From Mangrovicoccus sp049603835 (GTDB lineage Bacteria > Pseudomonadota > Alphaproteobacteria > Rhodobacterales > Rhodobacteraceae), in assembly GCA_049603835.1 (NCBI GenBank), contig JBMYSZ010000011.1:1-64000 (forward strand): DNA of 64,000 nucleotides, in the 5' to 3' direction. A model generated the notes under the pieces. That model was not told the DNA's origin. It did not search any database and saw only the letters and a program-made list of their open reading frames with translations. How positions within the stretch are numbered: the first letter of the stretch is position 1; each line of letters starts with the position of its first letter. Both the position numbers and the translations under genes were made by a program. Shown one piece after another: positions 10,801 through 22,800 of the stretch.

Positions 10801-13800
10801 GCGGCTCTTATGAGCAAAATATCGAGCTGAGCATTGTGCCGGAAATCGATGCGCCGGTGGTGCCGGAAAGCGGCGAGCGGCTGGTCAATACCTATAGCGA
10901 CAGCACCCAAGACCGTGCGGATATCGCGACGCTTTATGATCCGATCACTGGGGAGCCTTCGGGCTATGTGATCGTATGGCAAAGCACCGGGCAGGATTAC
11001 CCGTCAGAGATTAACTCCGGCATCTTCGCCCAAACTTTCGATCTGATGGGTCAGCCGACCAGCGCGGAATTCCAGGTCAATAGCTTTGCCGAGCAAGCGC
11101 AAAATTATCCCAATGTGGTTGGGCTGACCGGCGGCGGCTTTGTCATCGCTTGGGATGACTATGCCCTTTATGCGCAAAACCGCGAGGGCGATACATCAAG
11201 CCGCGCGGCTATGGCTCGGGTCTATGACGCAGATGGTTTGCCCCTAGGCGAGGGCTTTGTCCTGAACCAAGAGACCAGCGGCGAGCAGCGTCAGGTGAAG
11301 GTGACCGCGCTTGCCGATGGCGGCTTTGCAGCAGGGTATATTTCGGCGAATTCTGGCTCTGCTGGGGATGGCAATAGCTGGGGCGTGTTTGGCCGCCTAT
11401 TTGACGCGGATGGCACTGCGCGTGGCTCGGAATTTGGCGTCAATAGCACGACCTATCAAGAGCAATCCTACCCGCAACTGGCAGAGCTCGGCAATGGCAA
11501 TTTGTTCTATACCTGGACAAGCCTCTATCAGGATACGGGCGGCAGCGATTACGGCATTTATGGCCGCGTGCTGGATGCAAGCGGGGCAGAGATTGTCCCT
11601 GAGTTTCATATTGGTAGCTACCTTGCGAATGACCAAGCCCCTTGGGTGGTTGAAAGCTTGCCTGATGGCGGGGTGATTGTTGTTTATCGCAGCGATACCC
11701 AAGACAGCAGCAGCAATGGCGTTTACCAGCAGCGCTATGACATCAACGGCCAGCCCGTGGGCGAAGAGCAGCGGGTCAATGATTTGTGGTCGGGCAATCA
11801 AGCCAATGCGGATGTGACTGTTTTCGCGGATGGCAGCTGGCTGGTGGCGTTTTATGATGCGCCCAGCGGGATGATCCTAGGCCAGCGCTATGATGCGAAT
11901 GGCAACCGGGTTGATGGTAATTTCGAGATCAGCGAAACCGATCACAGCAGCTATACCTATCCAGCCGTCGCTGCGCTGGAGGGCGAGCGCTTTGTTGCCG
12001 CTTATCAAAGCGCGGATTCGGCGATTGACGGCTCGGCGGGCGCTGTACTGCAACGCGCCTTTGGCGGGGCGGAGCTTTCTCAGGCGCCGGTGATCACAGG
12101 CCTTCCCGAAAATGTGACCCTTGATGAGGCCGCGGTGAATAGCGCGCCGCAGCAGCTTTTCCCGCATCTGTCGCTCGGCGATGCGCAGAGCAGTGATTTC
12201 AGCGGCGGGCGCTTGATCCTGGCGGTGATTGATGATGCGACGGTGCAGCGCCAATTCAGCGCCCAGGATGCCCAAGCGCAAGATCAGCTCTCTGTGCTGA
12301 GCGGCAATGGCGTTGTGGTGACGGGCGCGGATATCTTTGTTGATAGCCTACATATCGCCACGATCAGTCGCGATGGCAGCGATGGTGCGGATCTGATCAT
12401 CGAGCTTTTGGCCGGGGCGAGCGCGGCGCAGGTCGAGCGTGTGGTCGAGCAACTGGCCTATGCCAATAGCTCGGATGATCCCGAAGCGGGGCGGAGCCTG
12501 TCACTGATCCTTTCTGATGGGGAGGGCGGAGTTCTAAGCGAAACTATCGCGCTGTCCATCACACCGCAGGTGGAAACCGTCCAGCCGGTGGGCGGGGATA
12601 TTGCCGTCAATTCCACCACGCTGAACGAACAAAACACCTCCGATGTGGCGGCGCTGATCGATCCGGTCACCGGCGAGGCAACAGGCTATGTGGTGGTGTG
12701 GCAGTCTTATGGCCAAGACACGCCCGCGGCGAATAATATGGGCGTTTACGCCCAGATATTTGACCTAAGCGGCGCGCCAGTGGGCGGTGAAATCCGCGTG
12801 GCCGATACTGTGGGGGGCAGCCAAGCTGGCGCCAAAGTCATCGGCACACCCGCCGGAGGCTTTGCGGTGGTCTGGTGGGACGATTCCAGCACGCATCACA
12901 GCTATAGCCAGAGCGTCGCGCAGATCTTTGATGCCAGCGGAGCCAAGCAAGGGGCCGAGATCCATGTGGAAGCGGATGCAGCCCTTAATGCCCATGAATA
13001 TAACCCCGAGATTGCTGTTGCCACGAATGGCGATTTGATCGTCGTTCGGCATCTCACGACCTCGCCCTATTCGCTCATCATCGATTGGCTCAGCAGCTCT
13101 GGCGCGGCCAGCGGTTCTGAAGTGCAAATACAGCTCGGCGCGGGTCAGAATATTGAACACTCCGATCTGGCTGTCCTGTCTGACGGGCGGATTATTGTGG
13201 TGTTTCAGGTGGGGGGGCTTGATGGCTCTTCCAAGGGTATTTTCGGGCAAATCCTCAATGCTGATGGCAGTTTGCAGGGCGGGGTGTTCCAAATCAACAG
13301 CCATGCCGCAGATGATCAATTGGCCCCAGCAGTTGCGGCTGTGGGCGATGGGTTTGTGGTGGCCTTCACATCGAGCGAGCTTGATGATGGAGATTTCAAT
13401 TACGACTATAATTACGCAGGTGTTTATGCCCGCCATTTCGATGCCACGGGCACAGCCCTTGGCGCGCAGATCCTGATCAACCGTCAGGTAAATGGGGAGC
13501 AAAACCAGCCAGATGTGATTGGCCATGCAGATGGCAGCTATACGGTTGTCTATTCAGGTAACTCAGGCGCGGATGGCAATGGCTTTGGGGTTTTCGCCCA
13601 GAAGATGGGTGCCGATGATACCCGCATTGATGGCCCGCTTCAGATCAATGAGCAATTCTACTCAACCCAAAATAGCCCCTCTGTCGCGGCGCTTGGCGAT
13701 ACGGCTTATGTGGTTGCGTATTCTGCCTATACCGGGACGAATGGCACGGATAGCTCGGGCGATGGCTCGCATTACGGGATATATACCCGGCTTATGGGCG

Positions 13801-16800
13801 ATGCCTCTGTCTTTGGCTCCGGCGAAGGGCCTGTGGTGGATGGGGTCAATGCGCATGTCACCTATGCGGAGAATGATCTAAACGGTATTCCGCAGCTCAT
13901 TGACGCCAACGGCGCGGCGGCGGTTTCCGATCTTGATAGTGCGAATTTCGATGGCGGGCGGCTTTTGGTTACCATGGCCATTGCCAGCGCACCGCTGATC
14001 GAGCAGATCAATAGCCCCGATGATTTGACCCAAGATAGCCTTGGCCTGCGTCAGGGCGCGCGGATTACGATCCAGGCTACGGATGTGCTGATCGATGGCG
14101 TGATTGTCGCGCAGATTGTCAGCAATGGCCTCGCAGGTGCACCCTTTGAACTGGTGCTGAATGATCAAGTGACGCCGGAATTGGCCGAGCTTTTGATCGA
14201 AAACCTGACCTATGCCAATGCCTCGGATGATCCGCTGCCCGAGCGTTTGATCCGCTTGCAGCTCACCGATGGTGATGGCGGCCGGTCCGAGCCTTTGCTC
14301 GTGACAGTTGAGATCACCCCAACCCCAGACGCAGCCCTGCCCCAAGGCGGGGAGCAGCAGGCGAACACCTACACAACCGACAACCAAAGCGCGCCAGAAA
14401 TGACGAGCCTGGCCGATGGCAGCTTTCTGATCGTTTGGCATTCCTCCGGCCAAGATGGTAGTGGTTCGGGTGTGTTTGGCCAAAGGGTTGCGGCGGATGG
14501 TTCCTTGCTTGCCCGCGATGGCAGCGCTTTGGCAGCCGGCGCCACGGATGAGTTCCAGCTCAATAGCTACACCTCTAGCACGCAAAATTGGCCTGAAATT
14601 GCCGCGCTGCCCGATGGCGGCTGGATCGCGGTTTGGTATGGCAATAGTGCGACCGATAGCGCCGGAATTACGGCACGCCGCTTTGATGCTGCGGGTAATC
14701 CGGTGGAGCCCGATGGCTCGCCCTTGGTGGGGACTGGCGAATGGCAGGTGAATTCTGCCTATACCAGCTATAGTCAGGCAGATCCGAAAGTCGCGGCATT
14801 GCTTGGCGTAAATGCAGGCAAATTCGTGATCACCTGGGAAAGTCAGCATGAAGACGGCTCTGATTACGCTGTCACGACGCAGATCTATAATGCCGATGGC
14901 ACCCCAGATGGGGCGAGCTTCTTTGCCAATAGCACTTTGACTGCCGAGCAATCGAACCCGGAAATCACCGCGCTGAGCGATGGCGGCTTTTTTATCAGCT
15001 GGCACAGCTTTAACAGTACAGATGGGCTGGGGCTCGATACTGGCGATGGGGAGCGCTATGGGGTTTTTGCCCAGCGTTTCGATGCCAGCGGCGCGGCTAT
15101 GGGCAGCGAGCTGCAGATCAATAGCTTCACCGCGGATGATCAGACCTATCCTTCGGTTACCGAGCTTTCCAATGGCAATATCGTCGTGGTTTGGACCGAT
15201 GACACCAAGGATCTATATGGTCAGGGAATATTCGCGACAGTCATTGCGCCGGATGGCTCCGAGATTGTCCCGGAATTCCGGGTAAATGATCAGACCATCA
15301 ATGGTCAGTATGATCCGCATGTGGCGGCGCTTGATACCGGTGGCTTTGTCATTGTCTATACCGATGCCAATGGCACAGATGGCAGTAGCGAAGGTGTTTA
15401 TGCCCAGCAATATAGCGCATCCGGCGGGCGTGTAGATAGCCAGTTCCTGGTCAATTCCGAGACCAGTTCTACCCAGTTTCAACCGAGCATCACAGCTCTG
15501 GCCGATGGCGGTTTCGCTATTGCCTGGACATCTTACACAAGCGGTACAGCCGGGGATGGCAATTCTTACGGTGTCTTTTATCAGACCTATGCAAATGCGA
15601 CCCCGCTGGCGCTGAATGTGGATTTCTCGGGCGATGAAGACACGATCATCACCTTGGACGCGGCAAGCTTTGAGGCCAGTTTCTCTGACCCAGACGGCCA
15701 ATCTCTGCAAGCCATCCGTATTGAGAGCCTTCCGGCTTTGGGCACGCTCGCCCTCAATGGCGCGCCGGTTGTGCCGAGCCAGGTGGTCACTATCGCCGAT
15801 CTGCAAGCGGGCCTTCTGACCTTCACCCCGATCGCTGATCTCGATAGCGCGGATAGCTTTGAAATCTCCGCAAGCGATGGCATCAATTACTCGCCCATCG
15901 GCACTGTTTCCATCGATCTGCTGCCCATCAATGACGCGCCGGGGCTTTCTGTGGGCGGTGACGTCACGATCGGCGAAGGCGGGAATATCAATAAGCCAAT
16001 CACGGTTTCCGATCCCGATGATGATCACCGCTATTACACAGTCGATTACGGCGATGGCAGCACGGGGCAATTTGATAACCGCAATGGGTCGAACACGCTG
16101 AGCCATGTCTATACAGCCGAAGGCACATATACGGTCACGGTGAGCGTGGATGACAAAGCCGGCCAGGCCAATTCGGTGGAGAGCGAAAGTTTTGTCGTGA
16201 CGGTGCAAAACGCCCCGCCGGTTGCGGTGAGCCATACCTATTACAGCAACGAAGACACGGGCAAAACGCTTAATATCCTTGGCAATGATTATGATCCGGG
16301 TGGCGATGCTTTCCAGATCACCCAGCTCAATGGTCAGGCCGTGCAGGCGGGCGATACGGTTACCCTCGGCTCGGGGGCTTTGGTGACCTTGCTGGTAAAT
16401 GGCCAGGTGGATTTTGATCCGAATGGCGCATGGGAAAGCAACACCCCGGGCGATTACCCCTTTGACAGCTTCACCTATCAAATAACCGATGCGGATGGGG
16501 CGAGCAGCACAGGCACAGCGCGGATCCGCATGGATGGGGTCAATGACGCGCCTGATGCAGCGGATGATACGGTGGAGGTTCTCGAAGGGGGGATCGCGAC
16601 CGGCAATGTGCTGGCCGATAATGGCAACGGCGCCGATAGCGATGTGGATCGCACGGCAAGCCTAAGCGTGTCGGCGGTCAATGGCGTTGCCCAAGATCTG
16701 GGCCAGGCGGTCACTTTGGCTTCGGGCGGGGTGCTGACGCTGAATGCCGATGGCAGCTTTACCTATGATGCCTCCGCCGTGCCGAATGGCGTGATGAGCG

Positions 16801-19800
16801 ATAGTTTCACCTATACGCTCAGCGATGAATATGGCGCCACCGATCCGGTGGATGCTGATGTGACCGTCTCGATCCTTGACACAAATACCGCGCCAACCGC
16901 CCAAGATGATGCCTTCTCCGTGACCGAGGATGGCACGCTTACCGCGAATGTCTTTGACGATACTGGCAGCGGGGCCGATAGCGATGCAGACGGCGATAGC
17001 TTTACCGTGGCTGAAGTGAATGGCCAAGTGGCGCAGCTGGGGCAGACGATCACTCTGGCTTCTGGGGCGCGGGCTAGTTTGAATGCCGATGGCAGCTTTA
17101 GCTATAATACTAATGGTGCGCATCAAGGCCTTGGAGATGGGGAAACCGCAACCGAGACTCTCACCTATCGCCTGGTTGATAGCGAAGGCGCTTTGTCACC
17201 CGAGGCGGTGATCACAGTCACAGTCACAGGCGATAATGATCGCCCCAGCGTGCCCACAGCCTTTGGTAGTGCTATTGAGGATGGCCCGGTTGCTGGTGGA
17301 AATGCGCTGAGCGCTGCCTCTGACCCGGATGGCGATGCGGTTGTGATCACAGAAGTCGCGGGCGAGGTCGCCAATCTCGGTCAGCAGATCACCACAGCTA
17401 AGGGCGGGTTGCTGACGCTCAATGCCGATGGCAGCTATCTATATGATCCCAACGGCGCGTTTGAGAGCCTGGGCACGGGGCAAACCAGCACCGACATAAT
17501 CACTTTCACCGCCTGGGATGGTTCTAGCGATGCGCCGGTTTTCTCCGAGCTGCGGATCAATGTGCAAGGCCGCAATGATGCGCCCGCGGCCATTGGCGAT
17601 GCCTTTACGGTGCAAGAAGGGGCGACGCTTACCGGAAACCTCCTGGTCGATAATGGCTTTGGCGCCGATAGCGATATCGATGCCGGGGATAGCCTGCGGA
17701 TCTATGCGGTTAATGGCGGTCCGGCCTATGTGAATAGCACGATTACGCTTAGCTCTGGCGCTTTGCTGAATGTGCTGGCGGATGGCTCGCTTAGCTATGA
17801 CCAGAACGGCGCCTTTGATCTTTTGGGCGGGGAGACCGCGACCGAGACCTTCACCTATCAAGCCCGCGATGCGGCTGGGGTGCCCTCGAATGAGGTGACT
17901 GCCACCATTACGATCACCGGCCTTGACCCATATAGCCAGATCCACAGCTTCACCTATGCAGGGGCGAGCTATGAAGTTTGGTATCGCGATACGGGGATGG
18001 CATGGGATCAGGCCCAGGCCTTTGCAGCGGCCAAGGGCGGCTATCTAGCCTCGATTGAAACAGCCGATGAGAATGACGCAATCTTTGCTGAAGTGGCGGC
18101 ACTTAGCCAAGTGTGGAATAATGAGCGCTGGGGACCATGGCTCGGCGGGAGTGATCCGCATGGTAGCTTCTCATGGGAGAGCGGTCTCGATTTTGGTTAT
18201 CGAGCCTGGCCAGATGGTGAGCCGAATGATTCAGGCGGCGTCGAAGACTATGTCCATTACGCATCTTACCAGCAACAGGAAGCGTATTGGAATGATGTTA
18301 GACTTGACGGCAGCGGTGTCGTTACCGCCTTCATCGTCGAATATCGCGATCCAAGCGCTGATCCGGCGCCAGTGGCGCAAGATGATGCGCTGAGCCTATC
18401 GGAAGGCGGCGCGATCACGGGCAATCTGCTAGTGGATAATGGCAATGGCGCCGATCAAAGCGGGACAGGCGCGGCGCTGACCGTCGTGGAGGTTGCGGGC
18501 CAATCCGCCAATATCGGCCAAAGCCTGACCACCCAAGACGGCGATATGGTGACCATCAATGCCGATGGCTCGCTGAGCTTCCAAGCCGCCACTCGCGATG
18601 GCCTGGCCGCTGGGCAAAGTGCTATGGTGGATATCGACTATACCATCTTCGACGGCTCTAACACCGCCACGGCTACGGCGAGCTTTACCATTCACGGTGT
18701 CAATGATGCGCCAGTGGCGCGCGATGATAGCTTCACTACGGATGAAGACGCGGTGGCTCTGACCGGCAATCTCTTTGCCGATAACGGCTTTGGCGCTGAT
18801 AGCGATCCTGATAGCGGCGATAGTTTTACCATCACCGCGGTGAATGGGCAGGCGGCATCGGTTGGCGCGCAAATCGCGCTGGGCACTGGGCTACTCACGG
18901 TGAATGCCGATGGCAGCTTCAGCTTCGCGCCCGCAGGCGGCTATGAAGACCTGGCTCAAGGCGATAGCAGCAGCGAGAGCTTTACCTATACAATCTCTGA
19001 TGGCGCGGTTGTCCAAGAGACTGTTTTCTTCGCCGATTTCGACGATGGGGCACTTCCTGGGGAAGTCTCCGGCCTTGGCACAGTGGAAAGCGTGCAGGGC
19101 TATGAAGGGCTTGGCGGTTTCTCGGGCAATTTCCTGCGCAATACAGGCACGGGCAATCCGGCCGGATCGACGCTTCTGAGCTTGGCGGGTTTGCCAGAGC
19201 ATGATGCGCTGCGGATCAGCTTTGACCTGGCAGTGATCGATAGTTGGGATGGCTCGATTGGTAATTCTGCGCCGGATTACTTCAATCTGGAAATTGATAC
19301 TGTCTTGGCACAATTTGCGAGCTTTGGATTTGCGAACAAATCGCCAATTATCCCCCCAGAGATGAACAAAACAGTGCCAGTTGGCGTATATGGCTTTAAT
19401 GCGACTTATCCCGAACATGGCGGCTATCATGTCTCTTTCGAGATTGCCCATAGCGCGGCGAGTGCGGTTTTGGATTTCTTCGCCAGTGGTGCGGGCTGGC
19501 AGGGCGGCGCGGATGAGAGCTTTGCCATCGATAATCTGCATGTGGAGGCGCTGAGCTCTTCGTCCACCGCAACTGCCACAATCCAGATCGATGGGCGCAA
19601 TGATGCCCCCAGCGTGACTTCTGCGGCCAGTGCCAGTATTGAGGAAAACACCACCGCCGTGGCGAACATCACCGGCAGCGATCCAGATGGCGATGCGCTG
19701 AGCTATTTGATCACCGGCGGCGATGATGCGGCTCTGTTTGATATCGATGCCCAAAGCGGGGCGCTTAGCTTCAAAGCCGCGCCAGATTATGAGGCGCCGG

Positions 19801-22800
19801 GCGATGCGGATGGCGACAATATCTATGAGGTTCAGATTGGGGCCTATGATGGCTCTGTTACCGCAACTCAGGATATGACTGTAACGGTCACGGATGTGGT
19901 GGAGATCGTTGCGACGCTTTCCATCACTATTGATAGCCTTGGCGATTTCGAAGGCAATAGCGGCGCGCGTCAGGTGACCTTTACCATCAGCCGGAGCGGT
20001 GATCTTTCCCAGCCGGTGACAGTGGATCTGGCGCAAAGCGGCACGGCTGATAGCGCGGATCTGTTGGCTGCGCTTCCAAGCCAAGTCACTTTGGCCGCCG
20101 GTCAGGCGAGTATCGCGGTTGTGGCTGAGATTGCCGGAGATCATGAGCTGGAAGCGGGTGAAACCCTGACCCTAACGCTTACCGGCACGGATCGGGCGGA
20201 TCATGGGATTGGTACCGCAATGGCAAGCCATGAGATCTATAATGATGATCTCGCCCCGGATGCGTTGGATGATTACTATGAAACCGATCAAGGCGCCTCT
20301 GTTTCGGGCAATCTGTTCTATGCTGGGCCAATGGGGGATGACAGCCCGGAAGGCACGCTGACCCTGACCCAACTGGATGGCGCGAGCTTTGCCTTTGATA
20401 CGCCGATCACATTGGCTTCGGGGGCTCTGCTGACGCTTAGCGCCAATGGCAATTTCACCTATGATCCTAATGGCCAATTTGATGACCTGGCCCAGGATGA
20501 GCCCTTCGCCGATAGCTTTACCTATACGGTTCAGGGTCTGACCACGCAAAACGGCCAGCCGCTTACCGACACAGCCACCGCGCAAATCATGGTCTTTGGC
20601 CTCAATGATGCGCCATTAGCGGCTGATGATATCGGTCAGGGTTTCCGCACTTATTCCGATACCGGTTTCACCACTGCTTCGGTGCTTGGCAATGATAGCG
20701 ATCCTGACACACTGGATACGCTGAATGTCATCGGCTTTGACGATAGCACGACGCTTGGGCTGGTGACAGATAATGGTGACGGGACATTCAGCTATGATCC
20801 CAATGGTAAATTTGATCATTTGGCCCATGGCGAACGGGTCTATGACAGCTTCACCTACACAATAAGCGATGGCGCGGTCACCGACACGGCGACTGTCAGT
20901 GTTCGGATCGAAGGGGCGCAGTCTCTGCCGGATCTGATTGTGCAAAATGTCGTGCTGCCAGCCCAGGCTTATGGCGAAGACCAAGTGACCGTGACCTATA
21001 CGCTCGCCAATCAGGGGGATGCGGATGCCGGGACCTTTACCGAAAGATTGGTCTGGTCCGAAGATATGATCCTTGATAAAGGCGATATCTTGGCTCGCGA
21101 TGTGAGCCTTGGCTCGCCCTTGGCGCAAGGAGGGAGCATCGATCGCTCCATCCTATTGGATGTGCCGGATCATTTGGGCGAACTCTATTTGCTGGTTCAA
21201 GTCGACGGTTTGGTCGAAGTCCTAGAGAAAAACGAGGGCAACAATATTGGCATGACCTCGACCCAGGTTTTGCCGGAATTCACCGCTCAGATCCTCTCGA
21301 CACCGACCAATGCCGCGCTGGGGGACAGTTTCGCGATTACCGGTCGCGCCACCCGGTCGAAAGATGGCCAACCCGCTAACGCGGAATTTGTCACGATTGA
21401 TGCCACAATTGATGGCGTCACCCGCAGCTTTGCGGTTTTGACGGATATCAATGGCAATTTCACTGTGGATTACCCGGCATTTGACACAGGCGGCGGGGTG
21501 CTGAGCCTATCCGCTCGCTCGCCGGAAAATCCGGGCGAAGACGCGGGGCCAGAGGCGGTCGTCAATCTCTTTGGCTTTGATTTTGACCAAGACCTTTTCG
21601 AAGGGTCTGTGATCGAGGGCAATTCGGTTAGCTTTAGCCTAGATGTGACCAATCTCGCTGGGCTCGATATGACTGGTATTACGGGTTCGGTGAGCGGGCT
21701 TGATCCAAATTTGTCAGTCAGCTTCGATATGGTGCCGAGCAGCCTGGCGGGACATGCAACCGATCAAGTGCAGGTGACGGTCAGCGCAGGGGCAGATGCG
21801 GGCAATCACATCACTGGCGATGGTTTCACGCTAAACCTGACCAGCGCCGAAGGGGCGAGTGCCGCGATTGACGTCAATATGGGTGTGATCAACCGTGCGG
21901 CGGATCTGGTGCTAAGCACCGGAACGCTAACAGGCGGTATGCCGCTTGGTGAAATGACCACGCTGACCTTTACAGTCAGCAATGAGGGGGGCTTGGCCTC
22001 GGGGCCGATTGATGTGGTTCTACCCAATACGCCTTATCTGTCCCTGCTATCAGGAAGCGTGATCCCATCGCTTGATATTGGCGAAACGGCCATTGTGACG
22101 ATCGGGCTTAGCCCAGCGGCGAATTTGCCGATTGGTCAATATACGGGGCAGATCCTGATCCAGGCCGCCGAGGATGTCGAATATCTCGATTATGATTTCA
22201 TCGCGACCACGGATCAAACCGCAGATCTGACCGTCCAAGTGGTGGATGAGTTCTATTATGTGGATGTCAATGGACCCAAGCTGGATCACGCACGGGTTCA
22301 GATCTATGACGCCTTTACCGGTGCGTTGGTGGCGGAAAATGGTGATGTAGATGGCGAGGCCGTCTTTGCCGATCTGCCGCTAGGCTTCTACCGGGTTGAG
22401 ATCGAAGCTGATGGTCATGAAAGCCGGACGGTGACGGTCGAAGTGGCCGCAGGTCGGGAAAACCGTGTCGAGGCCTTTTTGCCGAGCCAATTGGTGGAAT
22501 ACACCTTCTCGGTTACGGAAATTGCCATCGAAGACCGGTATGAAGTGGTCCTAGAGGCGGATTTCCGCACGAATGTGCCGGCGCCAGTGGTCAAAATCAC
22601 CCCGCAAATCATCGATTTGCATTCGCTCGAAATGGCGGGTGATAGCATGACGATTGATATGACCTTTGAAAATTTGGGTCTGATCGCGGCGAATGACATC
22701 GCGCTGCATCTTGGGGAGCATGCCTTCTATGATATCGTGCCGCTGATCGACCATATCGATTGGCTGGATGCGAAAAGCTCGGTGACTATTCCGGTCACAA

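Noticed and set aside
1884..15590. CRISPR array or DNA-level tandem repeat
   Set aside because: The periodicity is at protein level, with diverged DNA and no short identical repeats with constant spacers. No CRISPR array was seen anywhere in the window.
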